Shown here piece by piece: positions 5,954 through 7,330 of a stretch of DNA of 7,330 bases; positions within the stretch are counted from its first letter, which is position 1; each line of letters opens with the position of its first letter. The translations under genes and the position numbers were made by a program. Source of the stretch: DAOTTW01 sp034437615 (GTDB taxonomy: Bacteria > Chloroflexota > Anaerolineae > Aggregatilineales > Phototrophicaceae); the NCBI GenBank assembly GCA_034437615.1, contig DAOTTW010000173.1, positions 1 through 7,330 of the forward strand, written 5' to 3'. The notes beneath the pieces were generated by a model. It ran no database searches. It was not told the DNA's origin and worked only from the letters and a program-made list of their open reading frames with translations.

Positions 5954-5997
5954 AAGCCTGTGCAATTAGCCACGCAAATGCGTGAAGAGCAAGGCTT
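5954..5997 (+). promoter_or_regulatory. Nested stem-loop in the lexA leader
   Basis: AAGCCT (5954-5959) pairs perfectly with AGGCTT (5992-5997). Between them CACGC-AAAT-GCGTG (5971-5984) forms an inner hairpin. The structure sits in the predicted 5' untranslated leader and ends 35 bases before the lexA ATG. No T-run follows. It may affect stability or translation of lexA mRNA; I do not recognise a riboswitch class. Confidence 0.3.
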
Positions 5998-6032
5998 AAA
6001 CGCAAAGGTGAAAGTAAAGGTAAACGATCTCA

Positions 6033-6725
6033 ATGGCAACAAAAGGCAAGCTAAAACAGTTCAATCAGCTTTCCGAACGTCAGCGCAACATCCTACGCTT
6101 CATGGACCGCTATATGCAGCGTCAGGGCTACCCGCCGACGATTCGGGAAATCGGTGAGGCGACCAACATCAATTCGACATCGGTTGTGAACTACAACCTG
6201 AATAAGCTCGTTGATGCCGGTTACCTCGAACGTTCCGACCGTGTATCACGCGGGTTGCGTATTGTCGCGGATATTCCGGGCACAACGCGCAGCATCCGCA
6301 AACCCAGCCGCCCGATGATGGTGCCGCTTATTGGCCACATCGTCGCCAGCGAACCTGTCGAAGTGCCGGATGAAGCCGGACATTTTTACGACGAAGACGA
6401 TATGATTGACGTGCCGCCCGTGCTGTTGGATGGCACGGATGTAGCAGACGCTTACGCGCTGACGGTGCGTGGTAACTCGATGGTGGATGCGATGATCCGC
6501 GAAGGCGATATTGTGATTATGCGCCCAGCCACCACTGCCGATAACGGCGATATGGTCGCTGTGTGGCTGCCTGAGAAGGGCCAGACGACCCTCAAGTATT
6601 TCTTCAACGAAGGCAAGAAGATTCGCTTGCAGCCCGCACACCCCACGATGGACCCCATTTTCATCGACCCGGCTAACTGCGAAATTCGTGGCAAAGTGCT
6701 TTCGGTGCTGCGCCGCCTCAGCTAG
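6033..6725 (+). CDS. lexA: LexA repressor, SOS regulator (EC 3.4.21.88)
   Basis: A 230-residue cytoplasmic repressor that silences DNA-damage genes and cleaves itself when RecA filaments form. The N-terminal winged helix (about 13-78) contains YPPTIREIGEATNINSTSVV and NLNKLVDAGYLER, and matches the Gram-positive type expected to read GAAC-N4-GTTC boxes. The C-terminal peptidase has S149 in VRGNSM and K188 in TTLKYF, the Ser-Lys dyad, with DNGDMVAVW between them. The bond at the self-cleavage site appears to be A105-S106 (GHIVASEP) where E. coli and Bacillus LexA have Ala-Gly. The gap from cleavage bond to Ser is about nine residues longer than in E. coli. The ATG at 6033 gives the normal N-terminus; the only purine-rich site, AAAGG, is about 12 bases upstream, longer than ideal. 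Two operators in its promoter imply autoregulation. Confidence 0.97.
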   Translation: MATKGKLKQFNQLSERQRNILRFMDRYMQRQGYPPTIREIGEATNINSTSVVNYNLNKLVDAGYLERSDRVSRGLRIVADIPGTTRSIRKPSRPMMVPLIGHIVASEPVEVPDEAGHFYDEDDMIDVPPVLLDGTDVADAYALTVRGNSMVDAMIREGDIVIMRPATTADNGDMVAVWLPEKGQTTLKYFFNEGKKIRLQPAHPTMDPIFIDPANCEIRGKVLSVLRRLS

Positions 6726-6749
6726 TGCTTCGGGCGCTTGAACGCTTTT
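6724..6749 (+). terminator. Weak possible terminator after lexA
   Basis: AGTGC-TTCGG-GCGCT (6724-6738, with one G-T pair) overlaps the lexA stop codon. A four-base T-run follows at 6746-6749. The stem is short and the T-run is seven bases away, so this is a weak candidate. No better terminator is seen downstream. Confidence 0.2.
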
Positions 6750-7112
6750 CAGGGGTATGTGTTCTGATAATTGGCCGCATTTCACAACGGCTATGTAGGG
6801 ACGCGGCTTGCCGCGTCCGCTGTGGAAAACGCACGGCCACGCTATTGTGTGGTGCTACCTCATCTATCGCTCAACCAGATTTGTGAGTAGCTGTACCCCC
6901 GACGGAACAAATCTCGAACATCGCGCTGAAACGCCGCAAGTGGCGTTCCTCCAAGACATCGCTTTTCCCCAGTATAGCAAGCTGATCCAGCTAACGACCA
7001 TCTCCAATACCAGCGAAACAGCAGACAGGAGAGAAATTGACTCTCCTGCCACCAATACAGCTTCTGTGGAGGTGGTATGAACACATACACCCGTTCAAAG
7101 CAGCATATCGCT
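6726..7112. other. Intergenic region after lexA, repeats and hairpins
   Basis: No gene is supported. Open frames at 6808-7080 (plus), 6860-7171 and 6864-7055 (minus) lack ribosome sites and family features. The region contains repeat copy B with its enclosing hairpin, AACGCC-N6-GGCGTT at 6930-6947 and CAGGAGAG-N7-CTCTCCTG at 7026-7048. It resembles decayed or repeat-invaded DNA. Confidence 0.55.
6799..6859 (+). repeat. 57-bp dispersed repeat, copy B, with GC-rich hairpin
   Basis: 6803-6859 matches the minus strand of 5410-5466 at 50 of 57 bases. Here the leading hairpin is a perfect 8-bp stem with a CTTG loop (6799-6818: GGACGCGG/CCGCGTCC). One stem pair differs between copies as A-T versus G-C, which keeps the pairing. 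The bases just before (TTTCACAACGG, 6779-6789) are the reverse complement of part of copy A and a near match to the complement of 6817-6828, so copy B may extend into a longer imperfect stem. Confidence 0.8.
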
Positions 7113-7232
7113 TCACAGCATAACACGGGTTTGTTCATCGGTGTTGTCGCGCTGGATTCTGATCCATTCACATCCGGTCATCCAGACCAATCCTATCAGC
7201 CCCAAAAAGCACTGCCAAACGGCTAAACGCAT
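7113..7232 (-). CDS. Probable small lipoprotein, 39 aa
   Basis: A 39-residue frame with the form of a tiny lipoprotein: R2, a hydrophobic stretch from L3 to W17, then MTGC with the lipid-bearing cysteine at C21, and a charged 19-residue mature part ending in RVML. A strong ribosome site, AGGAGAG (7244-7238), lies seven bases before the ATG, and a candidate promoter is upstream. A longer frame to 7298 exists but has no such ribosome site and would bury the signal sequence. I recognise no family; entericidin-like peptides are a size analogue only. A competing 49-codon plus-strand frame (7077-7226) overlaps it. The lipobox is not ideal (M at -3), so confidence is moderate. Confidence 0.5.
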   Translation of the reverse strand: MRLAVWQCFLGLIGLVWMTGCEWIRIQRDNTDEQTRVML

Positions 7233-7270
7233 CCCGTCTCTCCTATCTCCATTCGTCTCATCACTAGCCC

Positions 7271-7298
7271 GTTTTAACACAGAGCATCGGCACGTCAA
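7271..7298 (-). promoter_or_regulatory. Candidate promoter for the small lipoprotein
   Basis: On the minus strand TTGACG (7298-7293, five of six matches) is followed after 16 bp by TAAAAC (7276-7271, four of six). The predicted start near 7264 gives a leader of about 30 nt carrying the AGGAGAG site. Confidence 0.35.
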
Positions 7299-7305
7299 GT
7301 CACTC

Positions 7306-7330
7306 AGCAGATTTAGCAGATAGAGCAGAT
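7306..7330. repeat. Short tandem repeat, 9-bp period, at window edge
   Basis: AGCAGAT occurs three times at exact 9-bp spacing (7306, 7315, 7324) with variable two-base spacers. The window ends inside the run, so the full copy number is unknown. Confidence 0.6.

Noticed and set aside
5951..6157. GTG-started 68-codon frame overlapping lexA
   Set aside because: It reads the lexA leader and first 40 codons in another frame, with no ribosome site.
7026..7048. Terminator hairpin CAGGAGAG/CTCTCCTG
   Set aside because: A good 8-bp stem, but no T-run on either side.
6808..7080. Plus-strand 90-codon frame after lexA
   Set aside because: It begins within the repeat hairpin, has no ribosome site, and its composition is unlike a real protein.
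6860..7171. Minus-strand frames of 103 and 63 codons
   Set aside because: A hydrophobic stretch is present but there is no ribosome site, the starts are poor, and both pass through hairpins and near-repeat DNA.

Overview
The window looks like bacterial chromosome from a member of the Chloroflexota (Anaerolineae-like). This rests on three things: the family mix (a large transmembrane Ser/Thr kinase with a jelly-roll-like outer region, a secreted SH3-type protein, and a short STAS-like protein of a kind I associate with this phylum), a lexA whose operator is of the Gram-positive GAAC-N4-GTTC class, and moderate GC content with Shine-Dalgarno sites. The assignment is inference. There is no rRNA, tRNA, CRISPR array or transposase gene.

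Layout. Bases 1-155 hold no gene but three close hairpins and a possible insertion-sequence end. Five genes then lie on the minus strand. Read in their own direction they are: a 140-aa STAS-like protein (5333-4911); a TetR-family repressor (4857-4258); a zinc-ribbon Nudix hydrolase fused to a GNAT acetyltransferase (4256-3288), one base after the tetR stop codon; a membrane Ser/Thr kinase (3175-1109) with its own extended -10 promoter; and a secreted SH3-type protein (980-156). A roughly 700-bp divergent intergenic region (5334-6032) follows. It contains one copy of a 57-bp repeat, several dyads and a textbook SOS promoter. lexA lies on the plus strand (6033-6725). The last 600 bp contain the second, inverted copy of the 57-bp repeat, more hairpins, and a probable 39-aa lipoprotein on the minus strand (7232-7113).

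How the parts work together. The best-supported regulatory unit is lexA. A TTGACC-N17-TATACT promoter has a perfect Gram-positive SOS box inside its spacer and a second, one-mismatch box on the predicted start site, so autoregulation is very likely. The tetR/Nudix-GNAT pair looks like a translationally coupled, probably self-regulated unit with a predicted leaderless transcript. The kinase and the SH3 protein are plausible envelope-sensing neighbours, but no direct link is shown.

Most unusual points: a LexA whose self-cleavage bond appears to be Ala-Ser instead of Ala-Gly; 57-bp inverted repeats flanking lexA whose hairpin carries a compensating base-pair change; the Nudix-GNAT fusion; and a tiny lipoprotein gene with a strong ribosome binding site. 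I see no complete previously undescribed multi-gene system.
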